Under the pieces are notes generated by a model. It was not told the origin of the DNA and searched no databases. It was given only the letters and a program-made list of their open reading frames with translations. A stretch of 64,000 bases of DNA from Colletotrichum lupini (taxonomy: Eukaryota; Ascomycota; Sordariomycetes; Glomerellales; Glomerellaceae), in NCBI RefSeq assembly GCF_023278565.1, contig NC_064675.1, positions 6,262,001 to 6,326,000 on the forward strand, in the 5' to 3' direction. The translations under genes and the position numbers were made by a program. Below are positions 1-10,621 of the stretch, one piece after another (the stretch's first letter is position 1; each line of letters begins with the position of its first letter).

Positions 1-410
1 AAGTATGGGCCCGAGGGGACATTACTGCCGGCGGTGCTGACCAAGGGCGCGACGATGGACTGGGTCTTATTTGTGCCGTCATAGCTTTCTTTTGTGAGGC
101 ACGGCGTGTCGAGGCCGGCGAGAAAGATTGCGCCGAGGAAGGCGGGTTGCCAGACGTCGTCTTGGGAGGTCCAGTTCGCGAAGAGGGAGGGGAGGGAGGA
201 TTTGGGGAGGGGTTCGGCGACGACTGTGACGGGGGTGAAGCCAAAGGCGCGGGGGAGGGATTTGATGTTGAAGGAGGAGGAGTTTGAGGGGTTTCCCTGG
301 GAGAAGGGAGAGACGAAGTAGTAGATGTCGTTGAGGAGTAGGGATGCGCCGGTGGAGGTGAGGTCGGCGGCGGCGGCGCCGACGAGGGCGAAGAGTGTGA
401 ATGCCTTCAT
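1..410 (-). CDS. N-terminal part of a secreted protein, possibly a fungal amidase-signature enzyme (partial)
   Basis: The reading frame opens at the ATG complementary to 408-410 and runs without a stop for 136 codons to the window edge, so the C-terminal part is missing. Residues 1-16 look like a signal peptide (MKAFTLFALVGAAAAD), so the product is probably secreted. The following residues include N-glycosylation sites (for example NWT) and the segments DDVWQPAFLGAIFLAGLD and NVPSGPY. From memory of the family, this resembles the N-terminal extension of fungal secreted amidases that precedes the Ser-Ser-Lys catalytic domain, but that domain lies outside the window. The secreted-protein call is fairly safe; the amidase call is tentative. 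Confidence 0.5.
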   Translation of the reverse strand, partial: MKAFTLFALVGAAAADLTSTGASLLLNDIYYFVSPFSQGNPSNSSSFNIKSLPRAFGFTPVTVVAEPLPKSSLPSLFANWTSQDDVWQPAFLGAIFLAGLDTPCLTKESYDGTNKTQSIVAPLVSTAGSNVPSGPY

Positions 411-2569
411 CGCGGGAAGTGACAGGTCTCAGTCCTTGCGCTGAGTACCTGGCCTGGACAACAAGACTGCTGGACACCTTGGATGCGACATCTCTCTTAT
501 ATGAGGAATGCGTATATCCGGACTTGGGTTAGAACATCCAATCAAGATGACCAATTCCTGGTATCTGAACGATAGGTAAGGTACGGTAGGTGGAGAGATG
601 GGATTTCCTTTTCCCTGCCCGGGTTTATCTCTGGAGGTTGCCCATTGGTGCCTTTTCCCATATCATAACTGGCTTAGCTAGGTCCAAATTGTTCAGGATC
701 AGGACCATGGCAAGAAAGCAAAAATAGCTGTCATCTTACCAGGCTTATCTGATCCGGTCGTTCAGGCTTCGGGGGTTGCGGTTGCTTATCATGGGGAGGA
801 CTCCACGAAAGGGACCATGCATGTGAGTCCGCATCGCTAGCTTGCAGAGTCTGAGAGCCGGAACCGGTTTAACGGGCTGGGGTATCTTGTCCTTGTCATC
901 ATCGCTTTAGTCCCCCCCGCCGAGATGGGGTTGTAGAGCAAATCGGCATACAAAGTAGAATTAGCAAAGTCCATTTGATTATCGAGTCGTTATCCGTTAT
1001 CGCGGGAATGAGTGTTTCAGGCTCGTATTGACGTTCATCAAAGTCCCGGCCGATGTCGGTAGTTGGATTTCGGTTCCCCGGTGGCCGGGAGTTGTCACCG
1101 GTCGGCCGTTACCAACCCCTCCAACCAGAGTACATACATGTTCTTGGCCAAGTGCAACTGGCAGGCACATCACCACGGAAGAAATGTAGAACCTGATGAT
1201 CAGCATACGTCACATTGAAACGAAGCAGCAGATCGAATCCCATCTCATATAGAGACGTCATCATCTGGGGAAAGGGAACCTAAGAATGAGCTCAACGGGC
1301 GCAAGATTCCCGACACGACGGTTCCCCCAGCGTGTTTCCAGCGGGCCGGTAAACTCAGTCGGAGCCGATCCGACACTCAAAAGCATAGACGGTCTCCAAT
1401 TGCGTTCAAACTTTGACAAGCTTATTCCAGTTCCCCGCGCTTGAATTGTTTCTCGAAAGATACAGTCCACGCTAGCTTCAGCCTAGGTTGAAGAAACAGC
1501 AGATAAGCCCAACTCTGCTGGATTAGGTTGTCATCAACGAACGAACCAAAGTGGATAAAGGCACCTGAAATTGGAGAATGGAGAATAGGCCAAGAATTTA
1601 TGACGAGTTGGAGTCAGTCAAGCCTGTCCTTGGCCGACTAAACACCGCCAGAGGCTGCAGATTAGGTACATGTAATCTTCCTTCCCCCCTTCTCGTCTCC
1701 GATATCTCCAAGTCGTCTTCCCTGCGTTGGCTTTTTTGCACATGTAGTCTCCAATTGGAGGGGTCTGGTAGTTATCGCAAATGCCGATAGCGACACGGAA
1801 AGTACTCTGCAGCACCTTACCTCACTCCGAATGCGGGACTTTTTACTACGAGGAGGTCCCCATTGATGGAAGAAGTCATTGCTCTTCTGAACGAAAATAA
1901 GAGAAGATAAGAAACCGTCTTCATAAGGATGCGAGGAGAGAGTAACCCACTTGCTCATTTCCTAGTCTCCACTGTCAGAATAGTTCCTGTTGACAACCCC
2001 ACGTATCCCGGTTGCCCGGTTGAAATGTGGCTGGCAACTTCACTCTCAATAGTCATGAGCAACTTCATGTTTGGCACCAATCCCATCACCTTACAACGCA
2101 CAATAATCATGCATTGGAAACTTGAAGTCGTATCGTCATTAAGTAGTCAAACTCATCAAACAACTCCCGCACAGCCATCCCCATCGGGGTTGTCAGTGTC
2201 GAGTAAGTGAGTAGAGTCGACAACTAGAGGTATCCTAGGATGTGCCCAGCCGAGCCATCAATGCTGTTGAAAAAAATCATTCGTCAATGGTTTTGTCCCT
2301 ACTTGTCTGGAATCTTTTTGACCGTCCCGCGCTCTGCTATGCAAACCAAATTCCACGAAACCCGAAAAATGCCAATAACGTTGGCACGTCCATTTCTCCG
2401 AATCGACCCTCCACAAGTTGTCGTATGAGAAGGAGACACTAGCCTTGCCTGGTTATCCCTTGCCGAAATCGCCATCTCCCAGCCACACGTATTATGATAT
2501 CGACAAAGGCGGGCCCAAACGTCCAACACGCAAGGTACAGACTCGAATCGAATGTCGTCCCAAGCAGTC
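411..2569. other. Intergenic region, no gene seen
   Basis: This is 2.2 kb of mixed-composition DNA between the 5' end of the leftmost gene and the 3' end of the coiled-coil membrane protein gene. The open frames present are short (under 105 codons), overlap on both strands and show no recognisable motif, splice pattern or signal peptide. It should hold the promoter of the leftmost gene and the 3' UTR of the next. I see no RNA gene or repeat in it. Confidence 0.5.
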
Positions 2570-4909
2570 TCACGACCAGCCCAGAGTCTCGAGTGTGTTG
2601 CGCGCATCGGATGCGCTCATGCCGCTGACACCTAGCGAGCGTACCTGGGTGCCCTTACGCAACCGCTGCACGCCCACGGCGACCTTCCAGGCCTCTTCTT
2701 CATCCAGGACAAACATGTAGCGCTTGCCCTCTTGGTCTCGGACTGTAGCGCGCAGCACGTGCAGGCTTTTTGTCTTCCACTCTCCAGTCTGTCCGGACGA
2801 AGATGCAATGTTAGTATCTTTGAATTTGGTGTCGCACAAGCCAAGACGACAACAACTCTTGCAAGCACGCAACATTTCGGTCAGGTAGGCATCGGCTTCG
2901 TCGCCCGTGAGCGTCTTGGTGGCTCCCCGGTCCGCCGTACGGGCTCGCTGATTCGCCATTTTTTGAAACAAACCCGAAGGATGGTTCGCGGAATTCATCG
3001 CAGGGGCAGAAGCAGCATTCGAATTCAAGCAGTGCGGGGGGCACCATACCTCGACCAGCTTTAGCGTCCAAGCCTTGACGTCCCACTCGCGCTGCGGGAC
3101 GCCGCGGACGTCGTCGTCGATGAAGAGACCTTCGGTTGTGATTCGCAGGATGAGCCCATCTGTCACTGTGCCAAACCCCGAAACGAGCTGGCTCGCAGGT
3201 GTCTTTGCGAACTGGTTCATGAACAGATAGACAGCCCTGATGACAATTTTGTCGGGATCCTTGGTCGTGTAAGGGCCGCGCATGCTAGGCGGCGGCGTTG
3301 TTCTTGTCGTGGTGGCCGACGGGGCCCACGATGACTCGGAGCCGACGGAAGACGCGGGTCGGTGTCTCGGCTTATCGTAGGGTCGATACGAGTATTGGTC
3401 TTCGTCGACAGTGCGTGCCGACGGTCGCGGCGGTTGTCTGGCCGTGTTCGAGGATGAAGCTGCGGAGGGCGCTGGCCTTGGAGGCGGCATAGAGCTAGCA
3501 GAGGGGGGAGGTCTCGGGGGAGCGGACGATGCGGACGGGGGAGGTCTCGGCGGCGTGGAAGCCGTCGTGGAGGGGGGAGCTGGGGGTCGGCCGTTGGGCC
3601 ACATACTCGTCTTCTCGCCGGACGAGTAGGCGTAGCTACTTCCCTTGCGTGCCTTTTCGGCTTCTTCGGCCTCCTTGGCCTTGCGCGCAGCTTCCTCCTT
3701 GGCCTTGCGAGCTGCCTCCTCCTCGGCCAGCTTCTTGGCCTTTTCTGCTTCTTCTCGATCCTTCTTTGCCTTTTCTGCTTCCTCGCGCTCTCTCTTGGCT
3801 TTCCGAAAGGCTTCGAGTTGCGCCTCGACACGGGCTTTGCGGGCGGCGGCTTCGGCAGCCTCCTTCTTGCGGGCCTCCTCACGTGCCTTGTCCTCCTTCT
3901 CCTTGTTGGCCTTGAGCTCCCGCTCCTTTGCCTCCTTTGCTTCGCGTTCCCTGGCGGCTTTGGCTTCCTCTTCTGCCTTTTCTTTTTCGCGCTGTAGTTT
4001 CTCTCTTTCCTGACGTTCCTTTTCAAGTTTCTGTTTCAAGTCTTCCTTTTCGCGTATTTCTTGCTCCAATTTTTCTCGCCTTTCGCGGTCCTCTTGCTCC
4101 CTCCTCGCTCGTTCTCGAGCTTCTCTCTCTCGAAACTCCCTCAGCTTCCGTGCCGTCTCTGCTTTTCGGCGCTCTTCCTCTTCCTTTGCCTTGCGCTCCT
4201 GTTCGCGCTTCTTCGTCTCCTCCCGTGCCTTCTCCCAGGTGTTTGCTTTCGGCGGATCAGGTTTTGGTTTTGGTGGGGGAGGAGGATCTGGTTTCCGAGG
4301 TTCCGGCTCTGGCTCAGGTTCAGCTTCAGGTTCCTGAGGGGATGGAGGCTGAGGTCGTTCTTGCCATTGAGACCTAGGACCGCCGTTTCCCGCGCCGTGA
4401 TTGGGCGGCGGGCTGTTCGGGGGAGGGCTGTTATATTGATTGCCGTGAGGCGGAGGAGGCGGCGGCGGGCCAGCATTCGCGTAGTTGTTGTTGAAGTTTG
4501 CGCCTGAGCCATAGCCACCAGGGCCGGGACGGTAGCCACTCGAGCCGTTATTTGTAGACGCGCCCTGGTTCTGCGACTTGCCCCAAGCCCACGCTCCCAC
4601 GCCGACGGCTATGACAAGCAGGGCCATACCCATGTTTCCCATGCCTTGGTAGGTAAACCACCATGCCTTGAAAGCAGGGGCCATGCTCTGGAACATGACG
4701 ACCATGACAAGGGCGCATGCGAAGCCAGCGGCGAAGCTAGGGCCATTGGGGGCCAGAGAGGGCAAATATATGAACCCACCGCCTTTATCGCGCTGGGGAA
4801 TGACGAATATATCATAATTGCCTGGGCCCAGGCCACTCCCAGGAGGCGGAGAGCCAGCAGTGGTTTTGGGTGCCTCGCCATGAGGCGGAGGCGGTGGAGG
4901 AGCGCTCAT
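2570..4909 (-). CDS. Proline-rich, two-helix membrane protein with a long charged coiled coil; function unknown
   Basis: As one exon the gene encodes 779 residues. In order it shows a Pro-rich start (MSAPPPPPPHGE), two hydrophobic segments at about residues 57-77 and 92-112, a Pro/Gly/Asn-rich stretch to about 225, a very charged Glu/Lys/Arg coiled coil (about 225-420), a Ser/Pro-rich linker (430-545) and a globular C-terminal domain (about 555-779). That domain contains the segments FIDDDVRGVPQREWDVKAWT and LHVLRATVRDQEG, which look conserved. The layout suggests a membrane-anchored scaffold. I do not recognise a named family. The C-terminal domain carries a possible in-frame 261-bp intron (2789-3049, reading GTATGG to CAG with an ACTAAC branch site); removing it would give 692 residues. 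Confidence 0.75.
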   Translation of the reverse strand: MSAPPPPPPHGEAPKTTAGSPPPGSGLGPGNYDIFVIPQRDKGGGFIYLPSLAPNGPSFAAGFACALVMVVMFQSMAPAFKAWWFTYQGMGNMGMALLVIAVGVGAWAWGKSQNQGASTNNGSSGYRPGPGGYGSGANFNNNYANAGPPPPPPPHGNQYNSPPPNSPPPNHGAGNGGPRSQWQERPQPPSPQEPEAEPEPEPEPRKPDPPPPPKPKPDPPKANTWEKAREETKKREQERKAKEEEERRKAETARKLREFREREARERARREQEDRERREKLEQEIREKEDLKQKLEKERQEREKLQREKEKAEEEAKAAREREAKEAKERELKANKEKEDKAREEARKKEAAEAAARKARVEAQLEAFRKAKREREEAEKAKKDREEAEKAKKLAEEEAARKAKEEAARKAKEAEEAEKARKGSSYAYSSGEKTSMWPNGRPPAPPSTTASTPPRPPPSASSAPPRPPPSASSMPPPRPAPSAASSSNTARQPPRPSARTVDEDQYSYRPYDKPRHRPASSVGSESSWAPSATTTRTTPPPSMRGPYTTKDPDKIVIRAVYLFMNQFAKTPASQLVSGFGTVTDGLILRITTEGLFIDDDVRGVPQREWDVKAWTLKLVEVWCPPHCLNSNAASAPAMNSANHPSGLFQKMANQRARTADRGATKTLTGDEADAYLTEMLRACKSCCRLGLCDTKFKDTNIASSSGQTGEWKTKSLHVLRATVRDQEGKRYMFVLDEEEAWKVAVGVQRLRKGTQVRSLGVSGMSASDARNTLETLGWS

Positions 4910-6836
4910 GCTGAGCGGACCTCACGTCTTGGTGAAGAGTGGTGATTTTTGGCAGTGAATGCCGACTGAGGTGGTTGGAATAAGAGCCTTGAAGCTCTTT
5001 TCGAGACCTGAGGTCTCGGTAGAGGGTAGTGAAGCAAGCAGAAGTCTAGTGGTATCTCAGGAGGTCCATTGACGGTCGTTATATCGTGAAGCGTCTGCAC
5101 AGAAGCCATGAGCAATTCTTCTTCTCCTAGCAGCAGCAAAACTGTGTGCCATCTGATAGCTGGAAGGCAAGAAGTGGCAGTGGGAAGACCAGCAGCAAGG
5201 CATAGAGTGGCGGAAAGAAAAGGGCAAAGCAGTTTGTAATAAAAGTACTCACAAGCAACAATGCAGAAAAACAAACTCCAGAAGCCAAGGAAGAAAAAGA
5301 CGGGCAAAGACCAAGACGTCAAAGCCAGAGAGGGGTCGGATCGGGTCTCTTGAGAAGTATTTGTCGTCGATGCTTGGTGCCTGGGCCGAATGAATCGTGG
5401 TCTTCCCGCTCCGGCCTTGCGCTTTTTTGCAGGTGGCGGGTGCTTGGTGGTCTAGATTGTGTCCGATCGCGGGGAAGCAGGCTGAGACAAGAAAATATTC
5501 TTGTTGATCTGGAACTTGCCCTGCTGGTTAGTAAGGAAGTTCTAGAGGGAATAGAGCTGTCTGGTGACACGGCGCCGTTCCTGGTGGAGGACGGGTTTGG
5601 TGGTGGTGTTGAGGGAAAATATGACGGGGAAGGGGACGAGAAGGGGCCAGGAATTCTTTTGTGTTTACTTTGGGAATTTCTCATGGGCGACCGGGTGGAG
5701 AGGTAGCGGCGGATGGCGGTAGACTGGCGGTGGTGGTGGTGGACTTTGGGGGTGGTGTGTGACTGGGCGCTAGTGGCTGGCAGTACGTACCGACGTCCTT
5801 TCAGGTACCTCAAGACGCTGAAAGACACTGAGAGAACGAAAAGAGACCCTTCTGATCGCTCACAACAGATCCACTTATACACACACTGACCTCTCTTAAG
5901 CGAAGGAATGGTGACATTTTGACAGCTGCGAATTGAGCTGAAGGAAGGAAGGCACCTGGGCACTCAGACCCGTTACCGAATGGCAGGTGCTGCCGCCAGC
6001 TGCACTACGTACTACGTACTACTTTGTACATAGGTGTTTTGTGTCTCAGAACAACTCACTTTAACCTCCATTCCAACCCCTTCTCCTTGTGCCTTATGTT
6101 TCTCTGCTTTCAGTTCGCTAGCTTCGAACTTTTTGTTCTTTACCCGTTGCACCTGCATGTGGCCGCCTGGGGTAATGTCCTTGGCCGGACTGGAATGCCA
6201 ACTGAGCGTTCGTCGGGAAAAGACTGCCATCCTAGCTTCCACCTCATACCTGAGAGGATGTTCCTTGCAACCGACGGGACCCTGAAAAAAATAAGACAAA
6301 AAATCCAAACCACTGGATGACCAAGCTCCAGCCACCGCTCCCAGCAGACACCGCGATACCTAGGCGTTTGCTTCCCTTACGAATGAACATCCAGATGCTT
6401 CCACCTGTTCACTACGCCTGCAGGATGACCTCTCGCTATCCTCCTCCGATCATCAATACTGCAAAGGAAGGACATGAGCCAACAAAAGGACGGCGAACGA
6501 ACTTTGTCCACTCATCGCCAACAGATCATCATAACAAATCACCGTTGCCGAGCCCACCAAGACCCTCTTCGCCCAGCTCAATCGAGCAAACCGCCTCCGA
6601 TTCAGACCCTCCTCCCCTCTTCTAACGGTCCAATCTTAAGACTTCACTCAATCTCCTGCCTGTGACAGGCTATCAACCGAGTCGCATGCGGTCTGTCTGA
6701 GCGGTCAATCATTGGGAATCACTCGGAATCACAGAGAAAAAGCTCCACCTGGGACGCCATGGCAGCGAATCGCGGGTCTTGAGGCTATTTCCCCCGGTAA
6801 TAGGCGGCAGGCCCTCGGCGCCAGCACATCCACTTT
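4910..6836. promoter_or_regulatory. Upstream region of the coiled-coil protein gene, probably a long 5' UTR and promoter
   Basis: The minus strand upstream of the ATG at 4909 has two consecutive open frames (5322-4906 and 5963-5319), both starting only with non-ATG codons. They are biased to Ser, Arg, His and Pro, as expected for CT-rich leader DNA, and show no domain. I read this as leader and promoter sequence, possibly with unseen UTR introns. Beyond about 6000 the DNA is featureless apart from a short tandem ACTACGT-like repeat near 6004-6024. Confidence 0.35.
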
Positions 6837-6930
6837 GGAGTATGTGTATTCCGCACCCACACGTTGGGTATCCCGCACCCATACTAGGCTCGTTCAGGCA
6901 AGTGGTGGGCAGCACGTGATTGCACCGCCG
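6837..6930 (+). repeat. Left terminal inverted repeat of the MITE-like element
   Basis: This segment begins GGAGTATGTG and is nearly identical to the reverse complement of 7272-7365. Similarity fades after the GCCG at 6927-6930. Confidence 0.8.
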
Positions 6931-7271
6931 CAGCAGCCACTTCTGGCCCGGAGCCACTATTATTCCGGAAATTTCTGGAGAATGGAAGGCGCGTCCCGCC
7001 TTGGTCTCCTACACCTTCCTCTGCTGCACCTTCCTCTGCTATACCCTCTTTCCGATACTGGCTGTACGCGTTTTTCAAAACGACGACTTTGAAAGTCATG
7101 ATTTGCTCAGAGGAAATACGTCTCTAGAGCCCATATTTTGGTATTGGAAAAAGTACCTTTCCTGTGTTGAAAATAGTTAAAAAATGAGGTGTTTGGCGAG
7201 GGAAATACGCGTCCAAATAGAAGCAAAAACAATAGGAAGGCGCGCCGAGAGCGCAGCACGTGACTGCCGTT

Positions 7272-7365
7272 CGGCAATGTAATCACATGCTGCCCACCAC
7301 TTGCCTGAACGAGCCTAGTATGGGTGCGGGATACCCAATGTGTGGGTGCGGAACACACATACTCC
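7272..7365 (-). repeat. Right terminal inverted repeat of the MITE-like element
   Basis: This is the reverse-complement partner of 6837-6930, ending CACATACTCC. It differs from the left copy by about six transitions and no gaps. Confidence 0.8.
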
Positions 7366-7371
7366 CACTTT

Positions 7372-9505
7372 GGACATACACAGTAAGAGGGCGGTGCGGG
7401 AGAGTAGCAGGAAGGGGGAAAGAGGAGAGCCACCGTCGACGGAGTCCACACGACCTCCGCCGGTCCCGTACGGAGGGAGTATCGTCGCAATCACCTCGAC
7501 TTTGATCATCTTGCTCTCGCGCCCAGCTCACTGGGTTTCCCTTGGGTCGATTAGGTTCAATACTCGATGGGCTCGAATACGACGGCTGATCGGGCGAACA
7601 CTGCGATTGCGACTGCAACATTGCAATGAGCCAGGCTGGGCAAGCAGGGCACCGTTGGGCGCCAATTGTGACAATGCGGCGTCATCTCATCTCAACGGTC
7701 GTTGTGGTGGAGCAGGGTGGTGCTTCTGTCTCGACTCTTTTCCCTCTTTGTCGTTTTTTTTTCTTTCACACCTTTTTTAAACTTTCCCCCTCTTGGAAAC
7801 GGTTTCTCGGAGTCGTTGCCCAGCAACCACGGGAAGTCCCTTGCACCGTCGGGTGTACGGTGTGCCCCATCCCGGCGCTCGGGTGACGTACCAAATGTCA
7901 CAAAGTGGGCGTGGCCACAACGTGCCACCGTGCCACACTAAACGTCTTTCTGCCGGCCGGCAACCGCTGACTTTACGGATACAGATACTTCGACACAACA
8001 TCCAGGCAGCCAAAGGTTGAGTCGAGAGACGCAAAAAACAGCCAAACTGACGATGGCTTCACTTTGCGCATGCATACACCAAAATTATATTCCCTAGTCT
8101 CCAGTCTTCGCCCAATGACCACGTGCTTCACATCTCTTTTCCCGCGACGAGGCGAAAAAGGGAGAAATCAGGGCGATGTGACGGCAACTGCATGCAACCA
8201 ACCCGCCACTCGATAACGGCAGGGGGTCCCCGTCCGTAAGCAACCGCCGTCTGCATGTGCATGAGGAACGGTCCGGCGCGAGAGAAACACAGCACCGTCG
8301 CGTCCCCTACTGCATCTCCCGACTCCCGAGATCTCCCGGAGCTGATTGTCTTGGGATAACATGGCTGCTGCAGTAAGGCTGGCGATATAGGTCAGCATCC
8401 GAGGCAGCCTCTGGTACATCATATTGTCTTGGCATAATCGGGATTCTACGTGCAAGCGTGAGGGTATCAACTATGGCCAAGAGCCCCCCTCTTACAACCT
8501 GTTGGCCGAGCTCTTTGACATCAATCTGTTTATGCTCACCAATGCAACATGGACGGCCTCCTTCTAGCGCCAGAATTTGATAGAAGATCCATTGAGCCTG
8601 GAGGAAAAGGCGTTACATAATTGGCCTACGGCCTCATAACGAGTGCGTTGGGCTCAATCTTGTCTACCTTGTCAGGGCAACTTTGCACGAGTAAAGACTT
8701 CGCCTCAAAAAGGCTCCATCAGGCGCAAGATTCCAGTCTCTTGGCTTTGTAAACAATGATACAACCCGGGCCACACAGCCTCGTCGGTACCCTCACACCG
8801 GTGGTGAGTACGTATTTGGAACACCGCTGTAGGAATTCAACGGTAAGACCCAGTGAGTTGGCCATTCTACTGCTGTACATGGGCGTATGGCAACACCAAT
8901 GCCAGCACGATCTACGCTTTGCTCCGTCAGAAAACCATGTTCTGATCTGCATGTGTGGACAATGTAGTCATGAATGAGTAAAACATCAATCTGGATAGAA
9001 CTTAAAACTCCCAAGCTACAACTGCCATGAGGTAAGACACACTGGTATTCCCAATCTCAACTCGGAAAAAACAAACAAAAGAGACCAAAACTCGGAGAAA
9101 TGATCAGAGAAAAAAATGAGTTGAAATCGCTATTGTTGCAAAGTATGTAAAATGTCGAGAGAAAAAAGAAGCCCCCTTCGTACTCGCGTACGTAAAACGT
9201 CGTTGTACTGTCCAGGCAAGAAAAACCACCCCTCACACCGAACGAAGGGTATGGCGAGATGAATCTCATCGACGAGCCCGCGCGACCAACAAGACGGACC
9301 CAAACTCCAGGCACCACGCAAAAGAATCCAATACCCGCCCGCCGACCCAAAGAAACCACACCACGACACCGAGGACAGCAACCACGGACCGAGCAGCGAG
9401 ACCGCCCGCGACACCCAACGGCGGTGCTGCTGTAGGCCGAGGCACCGTACCCGTCACTATCACCGCCCCTACTTCCTCAACACCCTCCTCTGACAGTGAC
9501 CCGCG
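7372..9505. other. Intergenic region, no gene seen
   Basis: This is about 2.1 kb between the MITE-like element and the 3' end of the SNARE gene. All open frames are short, overlapping and without recognisable motifs. The last few hundred bases should contain the 3' UTR of the SNARE gene. Nothing else can be supported. Confidence 0.45.
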
Positions 9506-10621
9506 TCAAAACTTCTTGATCCGCTTCTTGGCGACATCAATCTTGCCCCCGACCCGATCGGCGTCCTCGTTCAGCCGGTCCAGCATCTTGGTCTGCTCCG
9601 TCACCTCCTCGTTGATCTGCAGCCCAATCTCCTTTTGCCGCCGCACAATCGCCGCCAGGGTATTCACCTGCTCATCCTGCTCGCTCATCATCTGCCGCTG
9701 CAGCTGCACGACCCCGTTGTTGTCCAGCTCCCGCGTCCGCTCCGTCTCCGGCAGCGGGGCCCCCAGGACCCGTCCGCCCGTCCTCGCTCCACCGCCGCCG
9801 CCGCTTCTGCCGAGTAATGCAGCCTTGTCGCCCGCCGAGGCCCACCCTTCCCGTCCGCCGGGTCCGCCGCCACCGTTTCTGCTGCTTCCCTGCGCCATGC
9901 TGTTGCTGAGTTTGTCGAGCCCTTCCCTTTCGACGCGAGCGGAGGAGAGCAGGTCTCTCCTGCGCCGCAATTCGCCGTCCCCGAGCCGTCCGCCCTCCTG
10001 CATGGCCCTCAACCCGTCCGCGAGGGTGCTCACCAGCGTATTAGCCTTGACCAGCGCCTTCTTGGCAGCGGCCCCGGCCTCGGCGGCAGCAGAGGTGTTG
10101 TTACTATCCACGGCGCCGTCCCTTCTCGCGAGCTGATTCCGCGCGTCGTGGAGGCAGCTCTTCATCTCGCGGTGCAGATCGAGCCAGGTCGTCGGGTCGG
10201 CGGCGCCCGCGCGACCGCTGGTGATGAGGCCGTGGGCGCTGGCGGCCGAGTTGCCCGTGCTGCCGACGCCCGTGCTAGGGAGGTTGAGAAAGGTGCGCCA
10301 GGCCGATGTGTCGCGCCAGCGGCGGTCGGGGGACTCTGCGATGGCGCGAAGGTAGGATTCGAGACCCTTTCGGCGTTGTTCTGTGAGGTCTGGGGAGGAG
10401 ACTGTGGATTTGAACCAGGACTTGCCCGGGAGGGGGTTGGGGGGCGCGGCGCCGACGAGGGAGGTAAGGGTCTGGTGGAGGGTTGCAAAGTCGGAGTAGC
10501 GCTTTTGAACGACGAAGGATTTGAGGGGCAGGCGGAGGGTGATGTTGTAGAGGGTGTAGGGTTTCGATTCACCAGTCGAGAGGATGGTTGAGGGGATGGA
10601 GATCTCGGCGGGAGGCGCCAT
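9506..10621 (-). CDS. VAM7: Vam7-type vacuolar Qc-SNARE with PX domain
   Basis: This single-exon gene encodes 371 residues. Residues 1 to about 115 form a PX domain with the phosphoinositide-binding RYSDF motif and the PPNPLPGKSWF loop. Such domains bind PI3P on endosomes and the vacuole. A Gly/Ser/Ala-rich middle separates it from a C-terminal SNARE helix (about residues 300-365, including EQVNTLAAIVRRQKEIG and ending in a basic KKRIKKF). There is no C-terminal membrane anchor, which fits Vam7, a soluble Qc-SNARE recruited through its PX domain. In yeast Vam7 acts with Vam3, Vti1 and Nyv1 in homotypic vacuole fusion under HOPS control. Length and domain order match the family. The ATG at 10621 is chosen because the PX fold begins directly after it. 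Confidence 0.92.
   Translation of the reverse strand: MAPPAEISIPSTILSTGESKPYTLYNITLRLPLKSFVVQKRYSDFATLHQTLTSLVGAAPPNPLPGKSWFKSTVSSPDLTEQRRKGLESYLRAIAESPDRRWRDTSAWRTFLNLPSTGVGSTGNSAASAHGLITSGRAGAADPTTWLDLHREMKSCLHDARNQLARRDGAVDSNNTSAAAEAGAAAKKALVKANTLVSTLADGLRAMQEGGRLGDGELRRRRDLLSSARVEREGLDKLSNSMAQGSSRNGGGGPGGREGWASAGDKAALLGRSGGGGGARTGGRVLGAPLPETERTRELDNNGVVQLQRQMMSEQDEQVNTLAAIVRRQKEIGLQINEEVTEQTKMLDRLNEDADRVGGKIDVAKKRIKKF

Larger units (their letters stand above)
6837..7365. mobile_element. MITE-like non-autonomous DNA transposon, 529 bp
   Basis: About 94 bp at the left end (6837-6930) is repeated in inverted orientation at the right end (7272-7365), with only about six differences, all transitions. 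The outermost bases are GGAGTATGTG on the left and CACATACTCC on the right. The element is flanked by the direct 6-bp repeat CACTTT at 6831-6836 and 7366-7371, a plausible target-site duplication. The 341-bp centre has no credible coding frame. Long terminal inverted repeats with a short non-coding core are typical of MITEs; a 6-bp duplication does not point to one superfamily. The transitions between the two ends (CG to TG and G to A) may reflect light RIP. Confidence 0.75.

Noticed and set aside
4906..5963. Two consecutive minus-strand open frames upstream of the coiled-coil protein gene
   Set aside because: Both start only with non-ATG codons, are compositionally biased and show no domain; best read as leader or promoter DNA.
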